Assembly: GCA_948146395.1 (NCBI GenBank)
Contig: OX411545.1
Coordinates: forward strand, 25,127,526-25,191,525
Origin: Fragum whitleyi
Taxonomy: Eukaryota; Mollusca; Bivalvia; Cardiida; Cardiidae
Length of the DNA: 64,000 nt
Direction of reading: 5' to 3'
Position numbers and translations under genes: made by a program. The stretch's first letter is position 1; every line of letters begins with the position of its first letter. Below, one piece after another: positions 11,065 to 22,564 of the stretch. The notes beneath the pieces are model-generated. The model saw only the letters and a list, made by a program, of their open reading frames with translations, was not told where the DNA came from and searched no databases.

Positions 11065-11294
11065 GGATGGCTAAACAGTTGATATTTATGGTCGTTGTAT
11101 ATAGATGAATTCTTAATAAAGACAAAATATTCTTTTTTTTTTATTTGGAACTTGTTCATATTTTCCTTTCATATCCATTTCCTGTATTAAACAATCAATA
11201 ACTAAATTCTATATCAACAAATCGCTATTAGGGTTCTCAGTACTTATCAGTACTGAAGGCTTATCCGACAAGTACAATCATATTAATTGATATA

Positions 11295-11630
11295 TTTACA
11301 GTTAACAACATTGTGAAATTGACAAGGTGAATGATTTTGGAATGTTTTGGAATGAAATTGAATGAGTGCGATTAGCGGGTTTTGAGTGAAATTAAAGGGA
11401 GGAAATCTGATATCGCTAATTCTGTTCAATGTGAACAAAATTAGCGACATTGATTACCTCCCTTTTATAAAATATGCATACAGGTTCTATTAATAGCTTC
11501 CTATTTCTTCAAGAACCTATCATACGTTTACAATTTCATTTTATGTCAGTGGAATCGCGATTTTTTCAGGCTTTATTCATTTGAAATGAAGTTGTTGATT
11601 TTATCTTTTTCAGTGAAGTACTTTCCAGTT
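11295..11630 (+). mobile_element. PAL-A element, right end missing
   Basis: It starts TTTACAGTTAACAACATTGT. The core ATCGCTAATTCTGTTCA / TGAACAAAATTAGCGAC is between GGGAGGAAAT and ATTACCTCCC. The right arm (AGCTTCCTATTTCTTCAAGA) stops near GATTTTATCTTTTTCAGTG; the next roughly 350 bp contain nothing recognised. Confidence 0.85.
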
Positions 11631-11984
11631 TACGGAAAAGTCTGAGCTATGTTCCGCATGCTCCCAAGGTAAACACGGCGTTCAGGAAAGGTTTGCTGGA
11701 GTTTTTTTTCCTCAGAACACATTGCTGGTTAAATGGCTTACTTCATCAGTTGAGAAACATATGATTTATTACAAATTTACATCTAATAAATGAACATTTC
11801 GTGCTACTTTATCAAGTTTGACATTTCTATAGAATATTTCCTGGTGTTATGGCCATGTCGATAACAACTTTATTTCTTATGGCGTATTTCATACATTTTT
11901 TTTATTTTTTTTTACAAAAAATAACATCATGAAATTTCGCGTATCTGACTGTAACCCTTGTGACAATTTATTTGTATTTGGTTT

Positions 11985-12258
11985 ACCGCCGCTTTCAAAA
12001 ATATTTGAGTTATATCTTGGTGGCTGGTGCACCTACCCGTGGTTTTCTGTCGTTTATAACACCAGTTCATCAACAATGATTCACCCAAGCCATCAGAGTC
12101 TACATGTACTTATCGTACCGATTGTTTATGAGAGACAAATGGCTATTGTCACAGCGACGTTTTTGAATGTCGGATAAAAGTTGGCTGAGCCGGGGTTCGA
12201 ACTCATCACCCCAGGATTGACAGCCCTATACGTTACAACTAAACTAGCTGGACTCGAC
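11985..12258 (-). mobile_element. SINE family T (tRNA-related), reverse
   Basis: The tRNA-like head is at the right end: GGGGTTCGAACTCATCACCC is a B box read on the minus strand, and AACTAAACTAGCTGGACTCG is the A-box side. The body contains CACCTACCCGTGGTTTTCTG. A diverged relative lies at 55040-55322. It directly abuts the PAL-A end at 12259. Confidence 0.65.
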
Positions 12259-13187
12259 TACTGTTAATAACATCGTGACATTGACAAGGTGAATGATTTC
12301 GGGATGATTTTGGAATAAAAGTGAATGAGTGTGTGGAGTGTATTTTACGTGGAATTAAAGGGAGGTGAATTAATATCGCAAATTTTGTTCAAGATGAACA
12401 AAATTTGCGATTTTAATTACCTCCCTTTAATAAGATTTGCATAAAAGTTCTGTAAATTGCTTCCTATTTCTTCAAGATCCAATCAGACTCTAACAATTTC
12501 AACTATGTCACTGAAATCGCAATAAATCCATTTATTGTCATTTTGAATGTAGCTGTTGATTGTTACTTCTCAGTCATTTGGGGCGTTTCTATTCTATTCT
12601 ATTTTATTCTAGTCTATTCTATTTTATTCTATTCTATTCTATTGACTGTAGATTCCGACTCTGTTTGATAGGCGCACCGCCTATTGGCGTATGAATAGCA
12701 TTTTTCATAACCCACCACCAAGGTCACGGTACATGCATTGTCCCACCACCATATTTGCATATGCAAACCGATGAACCTTATACATTTTTTTACCCAAACC
12801 AGGTTTTAACATGTGCCAGAGAGATAGATGCAATGAATTCTAGCCATTGCTGCCCATTTTCAGCTGGGTGGACTGAGACATTGTCTATTCAGTTTCTTGC
12901 CCAAGGAAACACCTCGCCTTCACCAGGACTCGCACCCCTGACCTTCAGATCAGGAGACCATAGAGCTATCGAGGCGGACAAAATGATATATAATATTGTG
13001 AAATATTGTCTGCGATTTGTTCCATATTATAATTTTTGTATGCAATGATCTACAATAAATTACTATATAATGATCATTTTGGTCGTTTTGAGTAAATGTT
13101 TGGAAGGAAGGAATTGAGCACTGAGTGAGTGATTAAGAATGGTTTTGATTGAGATGAATGTCAATTTCACGAATTAACTTACTTTAT
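12259..13187 (+). mobile_element. PAL-A element split by a SINE
   Basis: The left part (12259-12590) carries TACTGTTAATAACATCGTGA and the core TCGCAAATTTTGTTCA / TGAACAAAATTTGCGA between GGGAGGTGAAT and AATTACCTCCC. The right end resumes at about 13080 (TTTTGAGTAAATGTTTGGAA, AATGTCAATTTCACGAATTA). The 490 bp between is SINE V. Confidence 0.85.
12590..13080 (-). mobile_element. SINE family V with (ATTCT)n tail, reverse
   Basis: The ATTCT pentamer run (12590-12645) is the 3' tail. The tRNA-like head at 12915-12985 reads on the minus strand GATAGCTCTATGGTCTCCTG and GGTGCGAGTCCTGG (B box). The insertion sits inside a PAL-A element, so it is younger than that copy. Confidence 0.65.
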
Positions 13188-13633
13188 CTTGTGAAAAGCT
13201 GACCATTTTTTGTGCCTTTGGACTTCCATTATTTTATTATTTTCAATGTAGTATTGGAATAACTATAAATTCTCTGCGTTTTGTACTGGAATCTTTCTTT
13301 TCTTCAGCCATACATACTCGCATTTGCCTTCGGGTCTTATCTGTCAAAACCACGTTCACTTTTTCACTTGACACAATTCTTTCTCCTCTGATTTTGGCAA
13401 ACTCGGGTTAAACACGGTTGTTGAACCATGTTTATCACCCCTGTGATCAGGATCTGAGGTTATTAAACTTTTTTCATAAACAGCAGAGAATTTTCTCATA
13501 TTTGGAATTCAATTAATGTGTGAACATGAATTATTATGGGTTATTTGTTACAATTTATTAATAGCATCATCTTTCGTGTTCATAGGTTAAGTATAAAAGA
13601 ACAACAGAATTTCGGCTTTTATCTTCAGTTGGA

Positions 13634-14530
13634 TGTAGATAGATAGATTTATTTCGGTAAAACAGATCATACAATAATCAAGTAGTACAATAAAGCGATA
13701 AATACGATGATGCAATCACACTTTAAATGACGAATTAGGTAACAATATTAAAATACATACGTAAAAACATTGTTACGATCTAAAACTTGAACAAAGAAAT
13801 CAGCTTGTCAAAGAGTTATACTACCCATTAAATGACCCCAAACCAAGGATAACACGATAAAGAGACAACTCTTATTTCCATCGTGGCCCTAATAACAATA
13901 ACAACAGGGTGGCATGACACAATGAGAGGCTTGTTCTGGAAAGTAGAAGATAAATAATGATTAAAAAGTAAATTAATATTTTATAAGTTAACAGTAAATT
14001 GTGGCAGTACTGCGAAAATACCGCAATAGCAGCTCATACAAGCCACTATTACGAGAATTCCACAGGACGACGTCAAAATTATCACAGAGAATTTTATCAC
14101 ATATCACCTATACAGAAAGGCTTTGGTCATTTGTTAAAAAGTGCTTTACCTTTTGCTTAAAAATCCCATAATTTGAAAGGTTTGTTATTTCAACGGGAAG
14201 ATTGTTCCATAATTTTCAAGCATTGAAGCAAAAAGATTTAGACCCAAATGATTTGACTTTAGGCATACGGTATCCCTGTTTTGAGCTCAGCCTTGTGTTG
14301 TAATCATGAACAGATGCCTGTGAAACAAAGAAATGTTTCAAATACTCTGGTGCCAAATTATTATTGATTTTGAATACGTGACACAACATGATCTGTTCAA
14401 CTCTACTCTGTACAGGTAACCAGTTAAGCTTTTTGAAGTGTTCCGTGGAGATATTCGTTCTTGCGTCAAAATTGAGAATGAATGTGAGAAAATTTTTATT
14501 TGAGAATCGAAACTCTTCACTATCGGGCCC
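13634..14530 (-). pseudogene. CR1-like non-LTR retrotransposon 3' end, decayed
   Basis: Minus-strand translation of 14500-14134 gives the typical C-terminus of a CR1/jockey-type reverse transcriptase: FKKLNWLPVQSRVEQIM, then LAPEYLKHFFV, HDYNTRLSS, and KLWNNLPVEI. These correspond to the family's LxWLPV, YNTR and LWNxLP motifs (established). One in-frame TGA precedes KLWNNLP and a stop follows SLSV. The non-coding 3' region continues to a short GATAGATAGAT tail at 13634, as expected for CR1-type elements. It is 5'-truncated, with no endonuclease or catalytic RT domain, so it is inactive. Confidence 0.85.
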
Positions 14531-15492
14531 ATGTCATCCTTACCTATTGAACAGAGACCACGAATTGGACGCTAGCAAGTGCCCCTTCGTCTTAAAAACA
14601 TCATGGAATTGTTGCATTTTGAAAGTTTGTTCAATTAAATTTAACGATATTCAGATACTACTATGTTCAAAACCGGGAAATACACTTCATTGAAATCCTG
14701 GAAATAGGCTTACACGCTCTATTGAAAATGAAGACCTTGCAAATAACAGTTTCACGTACATGTACACGCACATGTGTCATATAAGTCTTGATGAATTAAA
14801 TTGTTCATTGATTTCAAAGAATTATCGATACCTTGAAATAAAGATAGCAAACCGCAAAGAAGCACAGACAATAATCGGTAAGAATATAAAATGTATTGAC
14901 TTTTTTCTAAAGGTACACTTAGCGGCAGTAAAATGGTCTTTAAATCTTAAATCTTATTATAAATATAGCAAGCCATATGTTGTGGGTACTCAATCGCCGA
15001 GACAATTCTAATGAAGATACCCAAATAATTGGAGTTCGCTGACAAATGACAATTAATGACTGGCAACAACCCCCAATAGACCTAGACCTTTCCTCAAAAG
15101 ACTTAAAGAAGAGCACCGTGAGCGGATGCCTATCTCGGCTGTAGGTTGCGAATAATTGTAAATCGGAAGAGGGTAATAATTATTACTAAAATGCATTTAG
15201 AGGTTATACATCTCGATATCTTGAATTTCTCTTGTGACGGAGAATGTATATGCTAAGTTTCAAGCAAATATCTGTCATTTTGGGTGAGACATGACAAACA
15301 TGTGAAGTTTGTCACGTCACCAACTCTCAAATCTACAACTATGCGGTTTTTATTGTTGTTTTTTATACTCGAGGGTAACACGTTTTAAAATGTCGAAAGA
15401 GCCCTACCTCCATCGTAAGTCTAACTTACAAAACTTCTTACGAAATTATTAATCGTAAGTCGAAATCACATACCTGGTGTTTTCATTCATTG
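14531..15492. other. No identified feature
   Basis: AT-rich. Open frames of 83-101 codons here (14388-14693, 14760-15011) overlap the retroelement antisense or have no signature. Confidence 0.45.
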
Positions 15493-15566
15493 TTTGATTC
15501 TGCCATGCAATATCTCATCGAAATCGTCTGATGACGACGATTCCAATGAGATGATGCATGGCAGAA
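15493..15566. repeat. Hairpin
   Basis: ATTCTGCCATGCAATATCTC pairs with GAGATGATGCATGGCAGAAT around CGTCTGATGACGACG. The stem is about 30 bp with mismatches. Short foldback element or RNA hairpin. Confidence 0.65.
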
Positions 15567-15609
15567 TTCTATAGCTAGTTACTACTGTAGAAGCAACTTA
15601 ATTTAATTT

Positions 15610-15810
15610 AAAAAATATCGTAAGATGTTTAGTAAAACAGGCCCCTGAAGAGATAGAGCCAATAGATTCCAACCAGTGCTGACCACTTTACAGCTTGGTT
15701 GACTGGGGCTCTGCCCAAACACACTATACCCGCCTCCTTTGGGACTCGAACCTTCAACCACCACATAACGAGTCGTGCATGGCCAACAAGCCCACACCTA
15801 CGCCTACACC
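15610..15810 (-). mobile_element. tRNA-related SINE (family U), reverse
   Basis: On the minus strand GGTGTGGGCTTGTTGGCCA and GGTTCGAGTCCCAAAGG resemble A and B boxes. The body follows towards 15610. Only one copy is seen, so assignment as a SINE is tentative. Confidence 0.5.
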
Positions 15811-16174
15811 GACAGAGTGAGGACATTGTTCTAAAACTGCCGATCTAAAATCGTGTCCTTAAAGGTGTTAAAGTTGACAGTTCTATAATGACTATGACGA
15901 CATATGTTCCCATGGGAAAACTCTCATTATTCTTTTTACAGTACATATTTATGTTTGTCCCATCACAACGTCTGGTTTGTAATTCTCTTTTATTATGCTA
16001 AACATATTAGTTTTGAGGACATTTCACTATTAGTTATGAAATTCCGAATGTATCAAGAGTCAAATTTCACAATCTGTAAAAAAAAGATGAAAATGATGTG
16101 TGGTAGAGTTTTTGTCGATTTCTAGTGACATTTGTCTGTTTTAAATATCTATTTTAATAAATTCAACATTTACT
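15811..16174. other. No identified feature
   Basis: AT-rich sequence; a 73-codon open frame (15904-16125) has no recognisable domain. Confidence 0.45.
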
Positions 16175-16310
16175 TGGCTTATAAACAAAAAAGTCATAGT
16201 GTATTTAAAGATAGTATTTCTTTTTTTCTCCATGTGGATTGATAAAATTCCTAGATTTAATGCTAATATAATAGTCTATCGATTGCAATAACCAACATTG
16301 TGAAATCGAC
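16175..16310 (+). repeat. 135 bp direct duplication, copy 1
   Basis: From GGCTTATAAACAAAAAAGTC to ACATTGTGAAATCGACG; matches 16594-16731 with about ten differences. It includes the first bases of a PAL-A end, so the duplicated block spans flank and element. Confidence 0.85.
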
Positions 16311-16593
16311 GTAAAATGTGAGCATTTTCATTCGATTTCGCAGAAGGCCAAGAAAATTGTCAGTGATTAGAGTGTTTATTTTCCTTTATTCTATGACAGA
16401 AACAAATTATTTCATGTTTTCCAAAGAGACAAACATAACCGACTACCTCAGTGGTGTAAATTCGTTTTTCACTAGTAAGTAAAATCACAACAAACACAGA
16501 AATAATAAAAGAAATACTAACCATGGATCCCACTTCGTAGATATTTCCCTCGACTCACTAATCGCTATATCCGGTGTACGTTGATACACGGTG

Positions 16594-16731
16594 ATGGCTT
16601 ATAAACAAAAAAGTCATAGTATATTTATAGATAATATTTCTTTTTTCCTCGTGTGGATTGATAAAATTCTTAGATTTAATGCTAATATAATAGTCTACCG
16701 ATTACAATTACCAACATTGTGAAATCGACGC
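16594..16731 (+). repeat. 135 bp direct duplication, copy 2
   Basis: Second copy of 16175-16310, leading directly into a PAL-A element. The interval between copies (16311-16593) has no recognised feature. Confidence 0.85.
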
Positions 16732-17172
16732 TTATCTCGATCAAAACTATTCCCAATTACTCTCTCAACGCTTCATTCATTCATTCATTCATTCATTCAT
16801 TCATTCATTCATTCATTCATTCATTCGTTCATTCATTCATTCATTCATTCATTCATTCATTCATTCATTCATTCATTCATTCATTCATTCATTCATTCAT
16901 TCATTCATTCATTCATTCATTCATTCATTCATTCATCCATTCATCCATTCATTCATTCATTCATTCATTCATTCATTCATTCATTCGAAAAATCGATTTA
17001 AACTATCCATGATCTTATTGTTTTGTGGGGATTTGGATTCGAACAAAAATTCTTGTTATTGAATATTGCAATATAAGCTGCCTTTAATTTCTTTCAAAAG
17101 CCGCTCATCCCACCGATTCAATTTTATTCAAAATCATCAATCTTTAACTTTTCACGATGTTCTTAGCTATTT
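16695..17172 (-). mobile_element. PAL-A element with (ATTC)n expansion
   Basis: Starts near CCAACATTGTGAAATCGACG and the long arm CTCGATCAAAACTATTCCC. The family's normal CATTCATTC motif has grown into a 214 bp ATTC run (16774-16987) with three interruptions. The remainder (GCCTTTAATTTC, CTCATCCCACCGATTCAATT) ends at CTTTTCACGATGTTCTTAGC. Confidence 0.8.
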
Positions 17173-17464
17173 ATAAGTGAGCTTGAATTCCACCACGCAT
17201 CACGCCAACAAGCAAACCAACTCTACCGATGCCTAGGTGCTGGTATTACCCCATTTTAAGATTTGTTCCGAAATAGTCGAGCATGACATTATGCCATTTA
17301 TTATATGAAATTGTTGACACGACTTGACATTTATTCAATGAATAGATTAAGCAATGAATTTAATATTATCTTCCATCGATGAAAATCGGTGGTTACGGGT
17401 AACTTCGTCTAAACCCGTAAAACAATGATTTTGTAATCATTATTAATTTGTCCGTGTATTTGTA
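17173..17464. other. No identified feature
   Basis: Nothing recognised. Confidence 0.4.
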
Positions 17465-17527
17465 GACGGGTATGTGGTCGAGCGGTCATTTGAAACATAC
17501 TGGTGTGGTTCGAATCCGGACCTAACT
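17465..17527 (+). mobile_element. tRNA-like sequence
   Basis: GACGGGTATGTGGTCGAGCG resembles a serine/leucine-type tRNA start with an A box, and GTGGTTCGAATCCGGACC a B box followed by a T run. The ends do not form a clean acceptor stem; likely a SINE head or pseudo-tRNA. Confidence 0.45.
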
Positions 17528-17819
17528 CTTTTTTTTATATTGTTATTTTTTTAACAGATCATAGAACATAATCACGCACGATTGTCTCGTCCTACTCACG
17601 TTTCGTTCATTAAAAACTCGCGTATTATACATTTGTCTTTAGTCACATACACTGAGGGACGGGAGACAAACGTAGAAAGCAGCTAGGCTCGAGGGCTAAA
17701 GGAATCGTCTTCAATGTGTCGGAACGATTTATACGGACTGAGGGAACCTCAACCTGCTTACAGGCAACTCTTGAGCAACGGGAATCAGCACCAGTACAGT
17801 TTCAAGAATAAGGAAAGAG

Positions 17820-18353
17820 AAGAAAGAAACTGGACAGCAAGTATCGCCCCGGCGATAGCAGAAAGGATCGTATAAACCGGTTGATGAGTTCGACAGATCC
17901 ATCACAAGGAACAAGATCTCCGAATTTTACACAATGCGGAAACAGCTGTCGACTTTAAAGATGCCACAGGCTACCCTGAGAAAAGATATTGATTTTGGTG
18001 GAAGCCTGCATACGCTAAGAAAGTTGTTGAGGGAAATAGGTTATAGGTGGACCAGAACCAAAGACAGTCGGAAAGTTCTTATAGAGAGACCAAATATCGT
18101 TGATAAGAGGACAACGTTTTATAAACAGAAGCAGGGGTTTGAGAAAAGGGGACTTTAATTTGTGCACATCGATGGAACGTAGATAGACACAGCCTATACA
18201 GCCAAGAAGTGTTGGCACGGTCCAGGGACAGATGGCATCATCTCATCGTGTAATCGTGGACAGCAAATTTAGTAGATGCTGATTCCAAGTGGGGTTTTGT
18301 TCCTGGTGTTAGAGTGGCTTACAAAGCTAAGTCGGGGACCGGGGACTTAGACT
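17820..18353 (+). pseudogene. DDE transposase pseudogene (IS630/Tc1/mariner-type)
   Basis: One frame reads through the N-terminal and early catalytic part of a DDE transposase. In order: VDEFDRSITRNKISEFYT (about 17880), LLREIGYRWTRT, KVLIERPNIVDKR, HIDGT at 18168-18179 where the family has a (Y/I)DETW motif, IDTAYTAKKCW, GPGTDGI and YKAKSGTGD. The putative catalytic acidic pair is changed from DE to DG, and there are in-frame stops (after SPRR, after KRGL, in place of the W of the DETW motif, and after GQQI). The remaining catalytic residues are not found; a PAL-F element begins 95 bp downstream. The family assignment follows remembered family patterns and the clade is uncertain. Non-functional. 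Confidence 0.8.
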
Positions 18354-18447
18354 AGACTTCAAGGTATCGAAAAGGCGATACTATAGACATTGAACTCAAT
18401 TGCACAGCTCCAACACTGGTGTAATAACATACGCGTAAAGTAGAAAT

Positions 18448-18708
18448 ATGACCCGTCACGCGAAAAGGGACCATCTGGGTAGTGCGTAAAGTGTCGACCC
18501 TAGTAAGACAGCGCGGAGTGCGCAGACTGACTAGGTTCGAAACTTTTCGCACTTTTAATTTAATGAATATAGAATGGATAATCTACCTTCCAATGAAAGA
18601 ATTTTTAAAGGGCGACCTCTGGTTGTTCTATGCTGAACCTAATCTCTTTTTCAAATATATATTTTACAAAGTTCCCAGATGTCCCTTTGCGCCTGACGGG
18701 TCACAAAC
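18448..18708. mobile_element. PAL-F foldback element
   Basis: Ends TGACCCGTCACGCGAAAAGG and CCTGACGGGTCA are inverted. An internal hairpin GTGCGTAAAGTGTCGACCCT / ACTAGGTTCGAAACTTTTCGCAC surrounds GCGCGGAGTGCGC. Other copies: 33686-33952, 53950-54196; fragments at 27135 and 60565. Confidence 0.85.
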
Positions 18709-19391
18709 TATCCAATATGTTTGTAACACCATAATGCAAGGAAAAACACCGAAAATGTCTAGGGTTGACTTAAATGCGAATCGTTGAAGGAGAAGACTCT
18801 CTAAAATACCTCCAAAATCGAAAATCATTCTCGAAGCCCTCAAGATAAACGCTAGAACATTTAACCTAATTGGAGCAGAGCCGTGCTATTTAAGAAGATT
18901 TTCACCAGATTGGTTTTCTCTGTGTAGGTCCCCTGTGAAAAAGAAATGTAATAAAACCAAGCTTAGAATGAATTCGTTCTCTATTAGCTCGCACTTTTCA
19001 TTAAGCAAAGAGGTTAAAATGGCTTTGGGAAAATCCTTACACGAAGCATGGCTTTCGAATAAAGGTCATTGAACCTTTTTACGGGCGTCTAAACCAGTCT
19101 CGATCCACTTAGTCTTCAAAAACATGTATGGTTATTTTTTTTTTTTTGAATAGTTCAAATTTGTCTGTCGGCCATATTATTGATTCGAGATAAAACAATG
19201 AAACTGGTTTCAAATCTTGGAAGGGTTATATTTCTTGTCATATAAATTGTGATATAAAAAACGGACTAATCTATAAGAATTATAATTTGATTTATTGCTA
19301 TTGCATTAAGTATTCAAATGTATTTTGCTATATAGCTTTCTGTAGACATGTAATTGTCACCATAGTGTTAATTTATATTGTGAATTGTTAC
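18709..19391. other. No identified feature; one open stretch
   Basis: A frame stays open from 18788 to 19072 (about 94 codons, no upstream start before a stop). No domain is recognised. The rest is AT-rich with a 13-T run. Confidence 0.4.
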
Positions 19392-19472
19392 TTAGATGGC
19401 TCAGCGCAAAAAAGTTGTAACTGCCTACACTTCCTATATGTTTATAGGCCGCTACAACTGTTTCGATCTGGG
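19392..19472. repeat. Short hairpin repeat N, copy 1
   Basis: GGCTCAGCGCAAAAAAGTTG with TAACTGCC...ATGTTTATAGGC...ACAACTGTTTCGATCTGGGC forms an imperfect hairpin. It matches 61455-61522. Confidence 0.7.
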
Positions 19473-19544
19473 CTATCGACTCCGGGTATTTTTTTCTTTT
19501 GAATATTTAAGTTCTAAAAGAAAAGAAACAAGACCCTCATTCCA

Positions 19545-19970
19545 TTTGCAGTTCAATTACGGAGCGATCCATGGGGATAAAAACCGTTCTATATCGCTCT
19601 ATCAGCGCTCTTTTCAATGCATTCAAACCTCTCACTCAAAATCGCTCCAAAATTGTTCTCAAATGCTTCGCCATGGTTTCAATCGACCAACCTTTCATTT
19701 ATGTTGATTAAATTATAGCGCAATTTTATTGTATAAAGCGTCTGATATGCCCGTGAAGAAACACAAACACTAAAGAACGTATACTTATTAAAGGGGGGGG
19801 GCTAAAAATATCACTTATTACGTCCAGTTTAGAGTAAGCGATATTGTATTACCTCCCTTGAATTTCACTTAAACCTCACTCCTCACACTCATCTTACTGC
19901 ATACAAAAATCATTTAAAATGATTCACCTCCAGTTGTCAATTTCTCGATCTTGTTTATTTTTTCAATTAT
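19545..19970 (-). mobile_element. PAL-A element
   Basis: The long arm (ATCAGCGCTCTTTTCAATGC, GTCTGATATGCCCGTGAAGA) leads to a core ATCACTTATTACGTCC / TAAGCGATATTG, with the first flank changed to a G run and the second ATTACCTCCC. The right end is AGTTGTCAATTTCTCGATC. Confidence 0.75.
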
Positions 19971-20112
19971 AAAAAAATGCAAAAGGTGATTTTATATATA
20001 ATATTCTACATTCAGAGAATCTACAACCAACGTTGTCAGTAGAGAGTTATCACTACGTGACGCATTGCGCATTGGTAGCTCGTCGGAATATTATTAAAAG
20101 GTTGCGGGTTTG

Positions 20113-20517
20113 TACAGATAAGAACATTGTGAAATTGACAAGGTGAATGACTTGGAATGATTTTGGAATGATATTGAATGAGTGTGTGGAGCGAGTTTTG
20201 AGTGAATTTAATGGAAGATAATCCTATGTCGCAAATTTTGTTCAGGATGAACAAAATCTGCGACATTGATTACCTCCCTTTTATAAAAATATGCATACAA
20301 GTTGTATAGATAGCTTCCTATTTCTTCAAGAACCTATGAGACGCTAGCAATTTTAAATTATGTCAATGAAATCGCGATTTTCTCTATTAAAAATTTGTTT
20401 TGAATGACGTTGTTGATTCTTTATTTCCCAATGGGTTTGAGCGTTTTTGAATGGTTTGAGTGATTTAGATTGGTTTTGATTAAGAAGAATGTCAATTTCA
20501 CGACGTTGTTAACTGTA
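20113..20517 (+). mobile_element. PAL-A element, complete
   Basis: Ends TACAGATAAGAACATTGTGA and TCACGACGTTGTTAACTGTA, with TA at each border. The core TGTCGCAAATTTTGTTCA / TGAACAAAATCTGCGACA is present. Length 405 bp. A good reference copy. Confidence 0.92.
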
Positions 20518-20526
20518 TGTGGGAAG

Positions 20527-20655
20527 GCAGTTTGGTGCTAGGAAAGGATGTAATTGTAGTACTCACGTGGGAAATACCATTTTTCCATTGTAAGGTGCTC
20601 CAGCCACCGCATTAAGATTGTTGAAAGCGGCGTAAAACCCCATTCAAACTATGTG
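20527..20655 (+). mobile_element. SINE family S, 3' fragment
   Basis: GCTAGGAAAGGATGTAATTG through GAAATACCATT and GAAAGCGGCGTAAAACCCCA. The tRNA head is missing. Confidence 0.8.
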
Positions 20656-21685
20656 ACGAACTTCTTTATACGCATTGGCCAGTTTCCGTACTAGTAGTGA
20701 TTTCTTAATGTTTCTTTTTCGCTTGACGAGTGAAATTGTGATTGGGTTTTTGTTTCTAGTTGTAAGATGTTTACTGCACACGTAAGCATGCTGCAAGAAA
20801 TCTCTTCATTTACAATTACCCGCATTCTCGACGCTTTTCATTTTACTCTTCAGAAAGTCGGGAACATAATCAAATTCTGTTTAGATGTGTTCTTCCTTCA
20901 ATTAGACTTTTCACATTCGTCAAACGGAATTATTTCTTGGAAATGTGTTTGTTTTAGTCACGATTTCCAGGAACCTCTCAAATTATGTGACTCGACAAAA
21001 TTATTGCTTAAGTATAACGGTGTAAACGTTTTTTTAACGTTTAATTTGAGAGAAAAACACACCAATCTTTAACTTAATATGTCAAGTCCTATTTTCGGCT
21101 CGCCAGGTCCAGCCAAGGACACTCCAGGAGCTCGACCAGATCCTTAGCGAAAATGGTCTGTTTTTCCCCAAAGAGTAATCCAGAACTTAATCAGGAGTAT
21201 GCAGAGGCGCTGTCTGGCTTTTATTGACAGTGTCGGCTCTTATATTCGTTATTGAACGAAACGCAAGTGAAGGAACACCTTTTTTTGGTCAAATTCGATT
21301 TTTTTAAATTTCAAGAAAACAGACCAATTTATAGGGTCTCCTTGTTTGGTTTACATTTACAAGTATTCTTATCATTTTAAAGCTTTATTTTCCAACATTC
21401 TTACAATCAAATTTCATTTCTTCCTGATATTATAGTATAAATAGTTTTAGTGCTTAGCAAGCTTTGAGTAGTATACGTGAATTTCTTTAAGTACAATCAC
21501 TGTTTACAAAACAATCAACTTTCATGGAAGAGTTTGTCTAAAATAAGAAAAAAAATCTATTTTCAATCGATGTCAAGTACTTTGAAGGGTATATTTATAG
21601 GCACTTACAATAGTATTGCACTGACCCATCGAAATGTAGTCTACGTAATTGACCGACACTGGGAAACCGGAGATGGTAGATTTTA
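20656..21685. other. No identified feature
   Basis: AT-rich. A 101-codon open frame (20767-21072) has no domain I recognise and no splice or promoter context that supports it. Confidence 0.45.
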
Positions 21686-21863
21686 TAAAAGGGGGGTAAT
21701 AGAAATATCGCAAATTTCCTTCCATTGGACAAAATTATCGATACATGTATTATATTACCCCCCATTAATGTCATTTAGAAATACTACAACTTATTCAATT
21801 CCGTTCCGCATTCATTCTAAAATCATTCACCTTATCAATTTCATGATGTTTTTTACGGTAGGG
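21686..21863 (-). mobile_element. PAL-A half element
   Basis: Core ATCGCAAATTTCCTTCC / GGACAAAATTATCGATA between GGGGGGTAAT and ATTACCCCCC, then the short arm and the end CAATTTCATGATGTTTTTTA. Confidence 0.8.
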
Positions 21864-22321
21864 GCTCTTGTTCGACAAATGTGCATGCTACTTTAACGAT
21901 CTACTATTTTACTATTAACGAAAGCATTACAGTTTATTATTTAAAAAAATAAGGCTTATCTTTTCCATTTTCAAATGAGGATGATTTTGAAAATAAAAAA
22001 AAAACCCACCAGAATCGTTTTTCATTTATTCTGAGAAGATTTATACATTATTCATTAGACATACCCTGTGTCTTATGTCTTCCTTTATTTCTAGAAATAC
22101 ATGTAGCTCGATAATTATGTAATAATTAGCCCTGTATCTCCGACTGCGTGCCTTCTAGCGAGGGATTTTTCTACTTGCCTATGAAACAGCGAAGCAATGA
22201 CCAAGGATGCTAGGGTCCAACAGAAAAGTAGCAAAATGTGCCTGACAAACGTCGACCAGTTCGTATCTCAATGCGGCATTTCATAAACGTATGGGTTATC
22301 TTGTTTATAGATTAACATTAT
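21864..22321. other. No identified feature
   Basis: Nothing recognised. Confidence 0.4.
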
Positions 22322-22564
22322 ATGAGCCTGTGCGTGAGATTTCCAACAATTTCAAATATGCGCAAAGCATAGACTCTGACCAGCCTGTGCATCCGCACAG
22401 TCTAACCAGAGTCTTCACTGTGCGTTTGGTAGATAAATAAGGTCCCAAAGTATCTGTCGGCCATCAGGTTACTTTTTATTTACAGTAAGTGACAGTCTAG
22501 GCTACTCCATGTTTGCACCTGACGAACATTTCAAATTGTTGGAAATGTCACGCACAGGCTCATA
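22322..22564. mobile_element. PAL-C foldback element, copy 1
   Basis: Ends ATGAGCCTGTGCGTGAGATT and AATGTCACGCACAGGCTCAT are inverted and extend through TTCCAACAATTTCAAAT. An inner hairpin CAGCCTGTGCATCCGCACAG is present. A second copy is at 24535-24775, and a partial one at 24335-24430. Confidence 0.87.

Noticed and set aside
16719..17012. 97-codon open frame rich in His-Ser-Phe-Ile
   Set aside because: Translation of the (ATTC)n microsatellite; same for 29405-29641 and 29413-29607.
20767..21072. 101-codon plus-strand open frame
   Set aside because: No domain, and no supporting context; length is possible by chance in 64 kb.
21477..21896. 139-codon plus-strand open frame
   Set aside because: Its second half is a reading of a PAL-A half element and the first half has no recognised motif.
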